DNA of 64,000 nucleotides from Pomacea canaliculata (GCF_003073045.1 NC_037590.1:22904449-22968448), one strand, 5' to 3'; positions 39,522 through 62,552 are shown, numbered from the stretch's first letter. The notes: a model not told the origin generated them from the sequence alone. Numbers and translations: made by a program.

Positions 39522-39637
39522 CAGGGCTTCTGCTTACGCAAAAAATTGCGTACAGTACGCATTAAATTCGGAGGAAATTTTCGTAAATTCAAATTTGGGC
39601 GAAGAACAGGGAGAATTTAGCCTTAGCAGAAGCCCTG
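39522..39637. mobile_element. hAT-like miniature element, copy 2 (116 bp)
   Basis: It has the same ends (CAGGGCTTCTGCT and AGCAGAAGCCCTG) and the same left hairpin and palindrome as copy 1 at 31094-31299, with the first 45 or so bases identical. It lacks all the GGACCCC blocks and the 32-bp tandem units. The octamer CGGTCCGA is present on both sides (39512-39519 and 39638-39645), as expected of the 8-bp target duplication made by hAT transposases; two extra bases (CG) sit between the left octamer and the element. Confidence 0.85.
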
Positions 39638-39711
39638 CGGTCCGATATTAAAACGAGTAAAATAGTAAATAGTAAAGACGCACTACAGATTCTGCAGCCT
39701 GCCGGGCCACG

Positions 39712-42700
39712 ATGCTCTTTGAAACGTTCCGGAGGGCCCACGTGGCATCACAGTTTGGAGTACCTCGTCTGGCATGGAATGACGGTTCTCAAGGAAAGGG
39801 ACAAGATGATGCGTGTCTGCGGAAGCCATCCGTGGTGCTGGTGGAGGACGTGGTCTCCAGAGACGAGATCACCGCAAACTCTCGGAAAGAGGGCAAGCAG
39901 CAGTACTACGCTCCGCTACCGCCGGGAGCTGCTTCTTGTGGAATTAGACGCAGGCTGGAACTCAGCACAGGTAAATCGACTTCGAACTGGCGTGCATGTG
40001 TATAGATAGGACTAAACATAATGGTATACGTAAAGCAGTCATGGAAAGGAACAAACACTCAAACATAAACTTGGAAATTAGCTACATCTGTGGGCACTAC
40101 ATATAATATCTTGTACAAAGTGTGTCAAGTCTTTGACTCTATACACAACCAGACACTTGTCAGATATGTATGACGATATGCACATCTGTACAATCACAAG
40201 CTGAAAGAGTTCGTAAGAGTTATAGGCTGAGACATCAATAATGCAGCTGCCAGTCGCACTATTCGAATTATTTACAAATCTTCAAAACAGACGCAGCGTT
40301 TGAATTCAAAAGCGCTCGATGCATTCACTAGGCCAGAAGTGACCTCGGAAGTCTGTTAAGGTAAGCCTGCTTGTGACAGTAAGATCTTCGAAATCTTTCG
40401 CCTTGCTGACGTCTTGAACTTATTTCATTCTTGTCAGAGGGATTTTGGGATTTTCTATTTTCGGATCGCTGGCCCCAGACGTGCCTGCTGCGCGTGCTAG
40501 ATGGCGAGGTGCTGGAGAACATCCTGGTCGCTCTGTACCGGCTGGAGCGAGATCACGATGTCATCAGCTACGTCACCCTCGCACTCATGCAGCACGAGCG
40601 ACTCATTAAGCCGTGTAGCAAGACAGCATCGCCCAAGGATCAGGTGCTCAGTTCTAGCTTTTCAGTCCTCAGTTCACGTCAGCTGCCCAACCAGATTTTC
40701 TCCCAGTCGGTCATGATATGAAGCAACTGCTAAAACCTAGACCTGTTGGCCTGATTTGGTGTTTTTCCTAACTTCTTGGCCTGTATTTGCATAGAGGAAA
40801 GACAGATAAATGAGAACGGGGAAAGGAAAGACCATCCTTGACCGAAAATTTATGCTGCTTAAATCGAGGTTTCATTGTCTACCTTAATTTTATTTAGCCA
40901 TTTGCAAACTGCAGGAAAAAAGGAAACATAAGCAGAGTGGTGCAAGTTTTACTCAGAAGAATATCTCGGGGTCTTAGAAGTGTGACCGCAACCTACTATT
41001 GAATAGCCTTACACGGGCGTAGCGTTCAGCTGTTGCGTCGATCCCTGGGCCTTCTCACTTTCATTCTTTCTACATCGATGAAAAAGCATTTTAACTGCAC
41101 GGTTGCTCCTCTTCTAGTTATAGCAATTTACTTCGTTTGACAAGAAACGTGTTTAAATATCTAAACAAATGCACAGTTTTCATATTAAAGTGCGTCGTGA
41201 AGTAAAAAGTGTATTTTTCCAGTTCATTCGAAGGGAAGAGTTGGTGCTAGTCGAACTAGATTACTGGGCCCCAAATCGTCGGCTCGAAGCCAGTGGTGGT
41301 GAGTCGATCCTAGCAGAGAATCACACAGAGGATGCTGTCAACAACTCGTGGCTTACAGTCGTCCCAGATCCCACACAGCCAGCGGAAGAAGCAGATGACA
41401 AACGAGAGGACAGGGGTATGCACGCTTAGCCATGAAGTTGCTTTAGTTTTGATAACGATATCTTGCAACAATCCTTGATTTAAGGTCTTAAGGCTGAGAG
41501 AGTCGCTGGTTTCACCCAGTGGTTCCTACCTTTTTTTAGTTTTAGCATCTCACTAAATGGAGCACAATGGAGGACTTTCACTCTTTGGTTGTTCGCGTGG
41601 AAGATTTACAGAATAATAATAATAAACGCAAGATTTGTAATATCACAGGCTCACACTCATAAGAAGCATACTCGTAGCGCTTAAGAACAACAACGAGACA
41701 TGGACAGCATACCAAGGACAGAAGAACAAACGCATAAAATGAACGACGGAAGAATAAATAACAGTGATGACGAATAACAGACAAATACAGATAACGCAAA
41801 GAGGAACAAGTAATAAGGATTGAGAGTATCACATTTTCTCAAAGAAGTGGGAAAGGGAGGTAAGGGTGTATCTGAGCACTGGACTGTTAGAAGGATGAGG
41901 TACGTTTGCAATGCGCATTTAAAAGGATTCCATCGTGGGTAGGTGGCGGACATGGAAAGGGAGAGAGTTCCATTGTTTTGTTCCACAGTAACTAAAAATC
42001 TATATACTATCAGAAAATGTAAGCGTTCTAAGAAATACTGTTTGGGCCTTGCAGTTTAACGTCTTTCTAGTGAGTCGGGCGTAGTCTCTAAACTTTATCA
42101 TCATTTTCGCCAGTGTTCAAATACGTTTAATGTAATATATACTTTACTACGGCTGTTATAAGTCGTATAAATATGTATACATAAAACAACAAATTTTACT
42201 AGTAAGAAGTGCCGGTTACACGGATAGCAAACAGCGTATTGTAGTTGTTTTGTGAAACTCGTAGACTCGATCACACAGATTTTCTTTTTCTGGTCACTGC
42301 AGCCCAATATGTCGCCTCTAGCGCATCGGTTCGCTGCAACATCAGGGGCCTAACGCGTCCTCCGCCTCACACGGACTGCATGATCCCTTATCACATGATC
42401 CGAGAACCCTACTTGCAGCGACGTCAACGTGAAGGCAGCATGTTCCCCAAAATTCAGCTACCTAATGCACGGGTCTGTTTGGAACCTACAATCTTCGACC
42501 TGTGAGTTGCAACTAGCAATTTACGAAACCTTTGTAGTTACTTGCCTTTTGTAAGGACGGTTTAAGGCTAACTAGCAGAACTGGGTTCCAGCCAAGAGTT
42601 TTTCTCTTTGGGGGACCCAGACAGACATGGATGAGATCGGTCCAGGCAGAAGCAGCTGACATGACATGGTCCCAACTGGAAAGGGACGCCCAGAAACGGA

Positions 42701-45700
42701 TCCGATGGCGTGGTGTAGTTGCGGCCCTATGCTCCACTGGGGGCGTAAAGGAATAAGAAGCGGCACTGGCGTCTATGATGATGATTGACAAATTATTATT
42801 ATTATTATAGGCGGTGGTGGTGTACGACGTTGGATGTTGAAAAATTCTCATTCAAAAGCCGATAGTACAATAGCAACTGGTCAATGGTCCAACGTTAACG
42901 TTAGATGCTATACATTTTATGACATTCTTTTTCTTTCCTTTATTGTTTCGTTCGGCTCTTTCATTTATTGGCTCATATCCATTTAGTAACTTAACAGGAA
43001 TATATTTCTTTCGTTTATTGAAAGGCAAGAAAGCAAGAAGAAGGACGAAAAACTCTCTAAGGAGGATATGATGCAGCTGGGGCCTCATTTGGAAGACGGA
43101 AGTGAGATGGTGGCTGACGATCCTTTTCTGCAACGTGTAGCAGATGAGTATTTTAAGCAAGTCTCCAAGACTATGTTATCTTCAGTCAAGCCGAAGAGTG
43201 CAACCCCAGCTTTAAACGATCAAAAGAAACAGCCGAAAAAGGACGGAAAAGAGTCCGACAGCCTTACGGACGAAGAGGCAGATGAGAAGAAGGGTATTAG
43301 CTGGGTTGACCCCGAAAGACAGAAAACGATCGAAGGCGACATCCGTCTCATGACGAAGGATCTTCGTCTCTCCCAGAAGAGCGCGGGGAAGAAAGTGTGC
43401 ATTCGCTCCAAGCTGCATCGTGAACTCAGACGGAGGCAGAGGGCGAGGATGTCGGGTATTTCCCCTTCAAGATCTTCTAGTGAGTCTGACAGCGAAGATG
43501 GATGCAGCCCAGCGAAGCTCAAGCCGGAGCCCAAGAGTTCAGACATTAACTGCACTAAGATTAAGCAATGGACCAAATGTCCCACCTTTATGGAGCTTTA
43601 CTATTTGCTGCTGGCTGAACAGCAGGCAGCGAAAGAGAGTTCTGAACAAGACAAGCGAAAAGGTAAGAAGGGGAAACCTCAACTCTCGAGCCCTCAAACT
43701 TCGCCAAAATCTCCTGGAGGAAGTGAGTCCCAGAGAGATGGAAAAGGCAAGACAGACAAAATCGAGCACGAAATTAAACGGAATGAGAAAGACAAAACTA
43801 ATGAAAGTGAAGAGAAGGTGCAAGAGGGTCAAGATCAGCAGACAGACAAGCAAAGTGAAGAGGTGAAAGATCGAAAGGCTGAAAAAAAGCAGAAAAAGCA
43901 TGAAGATAAGGAGAATCAGCAAAGAGACAGACGAGACAACAGGAGTAAAGAAGGGAAACGAGACCTGCCAAGTCAGCAAGTGGACATAACAGGAGCCAGA
44001 GGGAGAGGACATCAGATCAGGAATCCACAAGTTCCACGAGGTTACCGCTTTCGTCAAAAGCAACATACAGACGACAAACATGAGAAAGGTGTCGAGATGG
44101 GGGAAGCTGTATTTCCGCGCTACACCAAACAGCCCACACAGTACGGAAAGGGGGAGTTTACCCTTCCTTGCCTGCGTCCTACCAACCTCACGGCGGACGA
44201 GATCAGGGACATGGCGAGGCTGGGGATCACCCTCTCCGGTGACCTGCTGACCTCGAAGCAACAGGAGCTCATTCGTGAAGCTGGGCTAGTCGTCAGTGAC
44301 GACGACCCCTGGCACATCTCAGTGCGTTTTGCTCATCTAGCGGGCGGCGTTTGCGACAGCATCGGCGTACGCAACACACTGATGTGGAGGCGCAATAAAA
44401 TGCTCAGGCTCATCGAGGAGGGACGACTCATCCTAAAAATACAGGAAAACCGCCTCTGGACCATAGTGCGTATCGTTCCCACGGCACTCAGCAGATCGAA
44501 ATTGCAGCCTCCCATCGGCGCAAAGCTCAACGCGCAGGATAAAAGGAAGTCGGTACATTATGAAGAAAAGAAAGAGACAAGATTAGCACCAAGACCTCGG
44601 CAGCTTCTCCGCGTAGACCACAGCGTCTGCCTGTTTCATACACCAAAAGCCTCAGTTCGCCAAAAATGGAAAGTAAGAAGCCTCTTGCACAGAATAAAAC
44701 AGACCAAACGGAGCCACCTCGCTCACCCACTACAGTAATGAGGACCACCACTAATGAGAGATCAAAGTTCAGAGATGGCACCCCCTTAGCTAAAGAACAG
44801 GAATCACAGAAAATGAAAAAAGACGACTTAAGATGTGAAGAAATAAAACGCCCTTCCGTCTCTAGACGACAGAATGCCAGCTACGTTTATGAGACGTATC
44901 GCGTAATGAAGGACACGATGAAAGAAAAGAGTGCACCACGACAAATGAAAGGTCAAGCCGTTGAAACCTCTAAATACTTCGATGGTCTTACATCCAGATT
45001 CAAGTTTGATAACGACGCTTCACTTTGCCCCACGCGCAATGATGGGCGTAAAAGTGCAAAAAGCGACAATAGAAAGCCACGCGTGAGAACTGCTAAGACA
45101 GAAGTACCAGAAATAAGCCTGTCTGATTTAGGTGACATAAAGGAAGAGCGGTTATTTGAAATGATGAAGCTTAATGAAGTCTTCGAACCAACAAAACTGA
45201 AAAGTTCATATAGTTTTGAGAAACTTTTCGCCTATCGTCAAGATCAAATACCCAACTACAGCAAACTGCTTTCCGAATTTCAAAAGCCATTCAAGGGAAA
45301 AGTGTCCAAGGATATCAAAAAGGAGAAAAACGATAAAGCGAAAAAAGATGAAAAGGTGCCGAACCTGAAAATCAGGAAGCAATGTCGACCGTTAGAGAAT
45401 CTGACGAGATACAGAAAGAACACACGGCTGACGAAAAGCAGTCTGAACCTATGGTTATTGGAAAGCTTCGGAAGTTCAAGTTTCTGAAGTATAGAGATTA
45501 CATCTCTGGCACTCTGGACATCGGGCAGCCACCTCACAACCAACCAACTCTAGAAGAGATGTGTACGATGTTGGAGCGGGCACTGCACCTCTTCATCGTC
45601 AGAAAGGAGCGGGCGACAACCGCAGGACTGTTTCAAAGTAAGGTCAGCGTGACCTTTTCTAGGCGCCAACAGCCAGATGGTAGTGGAGGATTTCTGGCAG

Positions 45701-45750
45701 GACAGACATGCGACGTTGTCTCCAACATCTGTAACACTCTTAACCTCTAA
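39712..45750 (+). CDS. Uncharacterised Lys/Glu-rich protein, 5 coding exons, two apparent -1 frame breaks
   Basis: I do not recognise this gene. Exons: 39712-39970, 40438-40643, 41223-41415, 42303-42501 and a long last exon from 43025; every junction has GT/AG and a matching phase. N-terminal exons encode short globular-looking pieces (EGFWDFLFSDRWPQ; RREELVLVELDYWAPNRR; RGLTRPPPHTDCMIPYHMIR). The last exon encodes a Lys/Glu/Gln-rich region (about 43640-44060), then a denser segment at 44110-44500 (GKGEFTLPCLRPTNLTADEI; WHISVRFAHLAGGVCDSIGV). The frame from 43025 ends at a stop at 44738, but strong coding character continues in the next frame over about 44565-45487 and in the third over about 45358-45750. 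Both changes are -1 steps inside GAAAAG (near 44567 and 45355). With both counted, the product would be about 1190 residues. AATAAA lies 134 bases after the stop. Confidence 0.7.
41612..42000 (-). mobile_element. 3' end of the CR1/L2-like LINE family
   Basis: It begins with the family (AAT)n end and the CACTCATAAGAAGCATACTC block, continues through GACATGGACAGCATACCAAG, and reaches the coding end, where the minus strand reads EQNNGTLSLSMSATYPRWNP, matching QQNNGFLSLSISTAFPLLNP in the longer copy at 22375-22450. It is a 5'-truncated insertion in the third to fourth exon intron of the uncharacterised gene. Confidence 0.75.
42604..42808 (+). pseudogene. LINE ORF2 C-terminal fragment with (ATT)n tail
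   Basis: It is open for 51 codons: GGPRQTWMRSV, then TWSQLERDAQKRIRWRGVVA and ALCSTGGVKE before TAA at 42754-42756. This is the GRPxxTW...RWRxxVxALCSTG carboxy-terminus of another non-LTR element, different from the copies with the YADD box. An (ATT)n run ends it at about 42808. It is a truncated insertion in the intron before the last exon of the uncharacterised gene. Confidence 0.7.
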
Positions 45751-45883
45751 CCTGAAACCGTGATGCACGATAGAGTTCGTAACTGGCATCGTTGGCAACT
45801 CACAAACAGATTAATTGTGCAGCTGGCACGCTCGTCTTTGAAATTCATTACATCGTTTTGCGGGCATCTGTGTTTGACCTCTG

Positions 45884-45889
45884 AATAAA
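45884..45889 (+). terminator. Polyadenylation signal AATAAA of the uncharacterised gene
   Basis: A canonical AATAAA in CTGAATAAAATTTTATTTTG, 134 bases after the last stop, followed by a T-rich stretch. It supports the third open frame (to 45750) belonging to the same transcript. Confidence 0.6.
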
Positions 45890-47596
45890 ATTTTATTTTG
45901 TTAAGATCCACATGCAGCTTCACGTCATATTTAAAAAAATTTGGTGCCAGATACTGTGTAGTCACCAACATTTGAGAAAACAGAACAAAAAGTGCACAGA
46001 GAGAGAATAACAAGTGACTGACAGTAGAAAGGAAAAAAAGAGGTTCTCCCCACTACCGCATACAGGAAACATTTGCCAGTCTGTTCAGTCAAACAATAAA
46101 GGACAGTGTTTGTCTGGCTTGCCTGCTATTTTGTTAATTGGAGATTTATGCTTTGTCATGTTTAATCTTTAGGAATCATAAATTTGTTTCAAAGGATTCT
46201 GAGAATGTTAACTACATCAAAAATTTCTACTACATACAGTTTTACGAGCAACATTGAAGTGTAAGAATTTTATTTACACTCTTTTTTGCATTTATCATTT
46301 TAATAAAATATTTAAAGTTTATGCTTTTCTTTGCAAACTGGTTGGAAAATGCATTTACACACATTAAATATGCAGCTATCAGCATGCAGTCATCAATGTA
46401 CTTGGCAGTGTCTGGCTTTCTGCATATACATCATTATGTACATGTGTTGTATGATACAGTGTATTTTGCAAGAATGTGTGTGCGTGTAGAGGAACCTTTG
46501 GAATGCAGATTGTCTGCTACTCTTGGATCTCAGATCAAGGGTGACCTTACCAGTAGCACTAGGCTTCAGTCTCCATTGCTCCTTGCTGCTTTATCAGCAC
46601 TTTAAAGACTTGCTTTAGGTTAGAGTTGTGTAGGTCAGCTAACACTAGCTCACATTTATCAGCATCCTGAAATTAACAGCTCAATGTACAGTGACTATCT
46701 AGCTACATGAACATCTGGATTTTTTGTGACTTCAGCCACTGGTCCCCATCTAACTTATCATTCCATCCTGTAGGGCCATTGCATGTGCAGAATGCATGTT
46801 GTAAGTAATGGTCTGACACTAAACAGCAAGTCTTAGCAGTCTAAATCTGGTTCAAACATGACATACTCCTGCTATATGCACATGTATTCCCCCTATGATC
46901 GAGATCCATAGACACAGATGCCAGTGATAAAGCCACTAGAAACTTGGGTTGAAATTCCTGATTACTAAAATACTGATCCTTCATTCACAACTCTTTTACT
47001 GCATTCCTGTAAGCATACAATTATGTGAACAACAGAGTGCAGTAATATATAAATACATTAATTTATATAAGCATATCCTATATATGAAGACACATGCATG
47101 CACAGGAATGCAATCAAATATATATAGCACACATGCATATTTTAATTTTATATACATATGTATGCCAGCACACTATAATCAGACTGGACCCATATAACAT
47201 ACTCTTCATGCTACCTTTAATACGATGCTGCTGTATATAAATACATCTGCCAAAGATACTTGCTACGCTTTGATGAAAAACATTTTCATGGAGATAAATT
47301 TCTCATTACAAGTATTTTGTCTAGTCTTTTTATGAAAAACCTAACAGTCCGATAAATAATGATTAAAAATGATGGTATTTAGCCTTCCTGGCTGCACAGT
47401 ACTTTGCAGTAAGATTCAACCACAGCTAAAGACATTGCTAACACACCATAATACCATATTCCACACAGGAAAAAAAGCACTTTTATCTTGAAGACAGATA
47501 TCTTGAGTCTGTTGTGTAGTTCACTCACTACAGCCAAACCATTATCCCTTACAAGGCTGCTGTGGAATCACTCTGTATATACTCACCTATGCATTA
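45890..47596. other. Intergenic DNA between two converging genes
   Basis: It should contain the 3' UTR of RINT1 (minus strand). TTTATT at 46268-46273, read as AATAAA on the minus strand, is one possible signal. Otherwise AT-rich, with ATA-rich simple sequence at 47040-47200 and no exon that I can see. Confidence 0.4.
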
Positions 47597-55939
<8,343 letters not shown>

Positions 55940-56997
55940 GTTAGCTACGATCGCGAGGAATCTCGTAAATTAAAAAGTGATACTTTTGAATCCTGGTTCG
56001 GTTTAAAATTTACAAAGATTAATATTAAAAAACTTTTCGAATTTTGTTTAATATAATCTTTCTCATATTTACATAAGTACTATTTAAAACAACAATATTA
56101 TATGACACACTTTGAGTCTTTTGATTTCCGAAATGACATTTTCATTTACTTAAAAAAATATTATTCGGTAGCTGTCTTCCGGACATTTCGGGGAAGGAAA
56201 ATTAATTTGTAGAAGGTTTGTTCAGTTGTAGTCTATTGCAGTTATTACGCCTAAATAATAGTATGTACAATAACGTGTGTTCATCATAATAGCTTTAGTG
56301 TAATGTAATATAAATTTGGTTGAACCGAGATAAAATGGGCCTTTTTCTCAGTTTAGGCCTCGTCGTGCAACTAATGAAGAAGTTTTGTTTATTCGAGTTC
56401 GCGTGAAATGGAGTAACTCTTACGGTTTTTGTGTTTCTTTCTGCATAACTTTCTAGATTTTCTCATAAACTGATCGTATCATCAGTCTTTAAAGTAATTA
56501 AAGGCATTATGGTGTCTAGAAATTTTTTTCGCGCTATACACTTTAGGTAACGAGTTCAAAATTTATGTATTGCCGGGCAAAATTGTCGTTGAAAATATCT
56601 AAAAGGTAGGATTTTTATAGCTCTTACGCAGCCCATTGGGTTATTTGCTATCGCAATGCTCATTCTTAACTATTAATTTGTTGTCCGAAAACTTTCACAC
56701 ACACCTACACTCTTTCTTTGCACACGCTCGCATTACTGCCTGCGGAAACTGGCAAGTCTGTTTTGGTTTTCTGTTGAAACTGAGTATGAGAAAAAAGACA
56801 TTTTAAGGATTTTAAAAAAAACAATTTTTAAAACTTGTTTCAACTGAAATCATCTTTCTTATTGGGCGGAAAGTAAAAAAAAAAAGTTTGAAAATTTTTT
56901 AAGTAGTGATGAAAAACATTTAGAAGATTGTGGATTTCTCCCTGTCCTGAACAATGATTAAAAAGCAGGATTTATCTCAAACCTATTCTGCAGGACA
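55940..56997. promoter_or_regulatory. Divergent RINT1 / UBC9 promoter region
   Basis: The RINT1 and UBC9 start codons point away from each other 1058 bp apart. The UBC9 ATG follows a splice acceptor (TTCTGCAG/GACAATG), so an untranslated first exon lies in this interval and the promoters are closer still. CTTCCGG at 56176-56182 is an ETS-type core. Positions of the start sites are not determined. Confidence 0.5.
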
Positions 56998-59750
<2,753 letters not shown>

Positions 59751-60936
59751 AGATTTCCTGTAAAACCAAAAGGACAAAGTGGAAGTGGACATTTGGATGC
59801 TGGGAGGAGTCTGGATGATCATCTTATCACCAAATTTTGTAGTCACAAGACGTCAGTCACCATCCAGCTTTTTTTTTTAACAAGGACCCCAAGGATATTG
59901 TCCAAACGTTGCTCGAACTGATAATTTTAAAACTTGTGGTGCAGGTGTTTTTTATTCCATGGTTTTATTGTGATCGTTTTGGTGTACTGCATCATGATTA
60001 ACAGAAATTTAAAACAGGATTGACCTGAAAACTGAGAGACTTGTACCTGCATTGGTTACTTTTTATTTCTCTATGTCATTAAAATGCTGTGGTTTGATCC
60101 TTTTTCTTGCTTATTTGTCTTTACGTTTTGAGCATGTGTTTTTCCTGCCTCTCCGCAAAAAAATGGTTGTGCTTCATAGTGTAAAGTTTTAATGTGTTAG
60201 GGTTATTGTAAACTATTTTTTGTAAAACTCCATTATTTTGCACTTCATTCATTCATCCCTTGGTACCAGTTGAGAAGTGGTTATGCTAGTCTGCTGGTGC
60301 TTATTGCTGGGAAAACAACTGGATAGACACAGCAGCTGATAAGGCTTGTCACTTAGACCAGTCTTCAGTGGTAGTGAGTTGGCCCTGCATGGAATGACCT
60401 GTCCATTCCTTTACTACTGCAAGCTAGCTTTTTCTTGTACCCCTTGGTGTTGATTCCCCACCCCTGCCCTCCAAGGTACTCTGAAGAAAGGTCGTGTGTT
60501 GTGCCAGGCCCAGGCCACATGGCCAAATCAGACTAGGTTGCATGCTTGACTTTTGAGAAGGGTTCCTGGTGTCCCACTGTGTTCAGTACAAAATGTCATT
60601 GATTTTGCATTCTATGTAGAATATTCGGAGCATCCGTTGCTGCTGTCAGGGATGGTTTTCATTCCATATGTGTTTACCCAGTCATACATTGGGTCGAAAC
60701 CGCCGCTGCTAACCGTTAGCCCACTAGCCTCATCGTTGCTACGTCTTCTCACGATATCCTAAGAACTCTCTACTGATTCCAAAACGGCCGGCTGTGTGCC
60801 TTCCCTGGGATGGGACAGGTCCTGGCGGGCATAAGGTCTCCTGTGCGGTCGTTGTGTGACAGTTCACGCGACACACCTGTGTAAACATATCCCAAGAGCC
60901 CTGACTCGCGGCGTTGTCTGTTTTCGCGCGCGCAGT
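59751..60936 (+). other. UBC9 3' UTR and following intergenic DNA
   Basis: The UBC9 3' UTR starts here; ATTAAA near 60078 is one possible poly(A) signal. From about 60600 the sequence becomes GC-richer and repeat-like. No exon is recognised. Confidence 0.4.
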
Positions 60937-60980
60937 CTTTTGGCGCGATTTTCTGGTTTTTCTGGAGAGTCTTCATCCAG
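60937..60980. repeat. Dispersed direct repeat, copy 1
   Basis: CTTTTGGCGCGATTTTCTGG, then TTTTTCTGGAGAGTCTTCAT and CCAG, returns with three or four changes at 62507-62552, on the same strand about 1.57 kb away. Confidence 0.8.
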
Positions 60981-61720
60981 CAACGGACGGCGCCGGACGT
61001 GGGGGACGGTGCGAAACCGTGGGCCTGGCGGCCGGCGCTGCTCTTCCGGCGCTGGTCTCTCATCACAAGCCGTTTTGGGTTTTTATTCCCTACGTTTTTC
61101 TGCATATTCTTCATGTTGGTTTTGCTCTTCATCCATGTCGTCGTTTCTGCATATTGCCTTTCGTGCGCCGTCCGTATGTATGTGTGTATAATCACTATAT
61201 TGAAGAGTTGGCATGGGTTCTGCCTCAATTGACTGTCGTCGCCCATAGTTACGTTTTGCCACGCTCACTTACGTCAAACTTCATAAATGACGTGAAAGAA
61301 TGAGTCGCGCGGGTTCGCGTCGGCACCCGCACGACTGCCCTCCCCTGATGTCAAAGACAATAGAAAAAAAAAAAATAGAAATCTAACTATATTCGCCTGA
61401 ATCGCGATTTGTTACAGAGACAAACTCAAAAGTTAAATAGACATGAAATAATTTTGTTTCTCTTAAACCATTATGATGATGACACAGCATAAAAATTTTC
61501 TTTCAATGGGAAAAAAAAAGCAAAATAGGGTTTGTTTACAAGTCCTTTATTTTACCAGAACAATCTGCAATAATGTATTGACTATAAATGATTCATAAAC
61601 TCACTGCTGTTAAATGTGGACATGGAAGAAAAATCTCTTCACATTCCTCATGGTCACACACTGACGGCGGGGACGGCGAGCCATTGCTCGGTCCCCGCTG
61701 CGAGCTGGTTGATGGGAAAG

Positions 61721-61838
61721 CATTGATGGGGCGCCCAGCCCCGTCCACGAATCGAGTGTCCGGACGGCAGGGAGGAGCAGCCATTGATGGGCGTAGTCCT
61801 GTCCACGAGTCGCGTGTCCTGACGTCAGGGAGGGGGGG
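61721..61838. repeat. GC-rich tandem repeat, two units of about 60 bp
   Basis: Each unit starts CATTGATGGG (61721 and 61782) and contains CGTCCACGAATCGAGTGTCC or GTCCACGAGTCGCGTGTCC followed by GACGKCAGGGAGG. It is far more GC-rich than most of the window and lies just outside the hAT transposase relic. Confidence 0.7.
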
Positions 61839-61997
61839 CCTTAGCTAACCTCGAACGCCGCGGCGTCGAGGAAATCAACAACGGAAGAACAAAGTTCGTA
61901 TCTGCAAGAAGTATAACTGTTAATGAAATTTTACTAAAGCAAATTCTGCGGTGCTAATAAATATTATTTCATTAGTTTTATTAGACACTCACTTTGA

Positions 61998-62325
61998 TTA
62001 ATGAGAAGGTTGAGCCTGCTTGCTGTTGCATAGAGAAGCGAACCTGTGTGCGATGTTCGTACCCACTGCTATTCGCAGCTCAGCCTCTGCGTCCACACGA
62101 TTTCTGTATTTCGACTTCAGTGCTGCCAATGCTGAAAATCCTTGCTCACACATATACGAAGTTGAAAATGGCAGAAGAACTTTCATTGCTTTCTCAGAAA
62201 GCACCGTTGACGCTAATCCAGAATGTTGGCACTGGTGTTGTTTGGAAGACCATTTTCAGGGATTGGTCACTCGAAAGGTCGATGAGCTGCTCTTCTTCTT
62301 CCGTGGACAACCCGTTTGTGCTAGG
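61998..62325 (-). pseudogene. hAT transposase C-terminal relic (ZBED5-like)
   Basis: The minus strand reads EEEQLIDLSSDQSLKMVFQT and TFWISVNGAF, then after a one-base frame change near 62204 LSEKAMKVLLPFSTSYMCEQ, GFSALAALKSKYRNRVDAEA and a final KQAQPSH before the stop. LPFxTxYxCExGFSAL...KxKYRxRL is the dimerisation region at the end of hAT transposases of the ZBED5/SCAND3 type. The rest of the transposase is missing; a microsatellite begins right upstream of it, at 62336. Non-functional. Confidence 0.8.
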
Positions 62326-62335
62326 ATCAGCCAGA

Positions 62336-62505
62336 AATATATACACATATACACACATACATTCACATACATACACACATATACACATACATTCATATAC
62401 ATATTCATACATATACACACATACATACACATATATACACACACATATGCACATACATACACATTCACATACATACACATACATACATATACATACACAT
62501 ACACA
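62336..62505. repeat. (CA/TA)n compound microsatellite
   Basis: About 170 bases made almost only of ACACATA/ATACATTCAC-type units. It creates long artificial open frames rich in Thr/His/Tyr or Val/Cys/Met that are not genes. Confidence 0.95.
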
Positions 62506-62506
62506 G

Positions 62507-62552
62507 TTTTTTGGCGCGTTTTTCTGGTTTTTGTGGAGAGTCTTCATCCAGC
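62507..62552. repeat. Dispersed direct repeat, copy 2
   Basis: It matches 60937-60980 (GGCGCG, TTTCTGGTTTTT, GGAGAGTCTTCATCCAG). With copy 1 it brackets the GC-rich tandem repeat, the hAT relic and the microsatellite. Confidence 0.8.

Noticed and set aside
39719..40009. An alternative frame in the first exon reading RRELLLVELDAGW, similar to RREELVLVELDYW in exon 3
   Set aside because: In that frame the exon joins the next one in a phase that soon meets a stop, while the chosen frame fits all junctions. The resemblance is probably chance.
45300..45370. Programmed -1 ribosomal frameshifting at GCGAAAAAAGATG
   Set aside because: Slipping at the A-run would run straight into TGA. The frame change must occur later, at GAAAAG, which is not a recognised slippery heptamer.
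60770..61303. Overlapping open frames of 111-158 codons on both strands
   Set aside because: They arise from GC-rich sequence with few stops. No frame has family-like content or splice partners.
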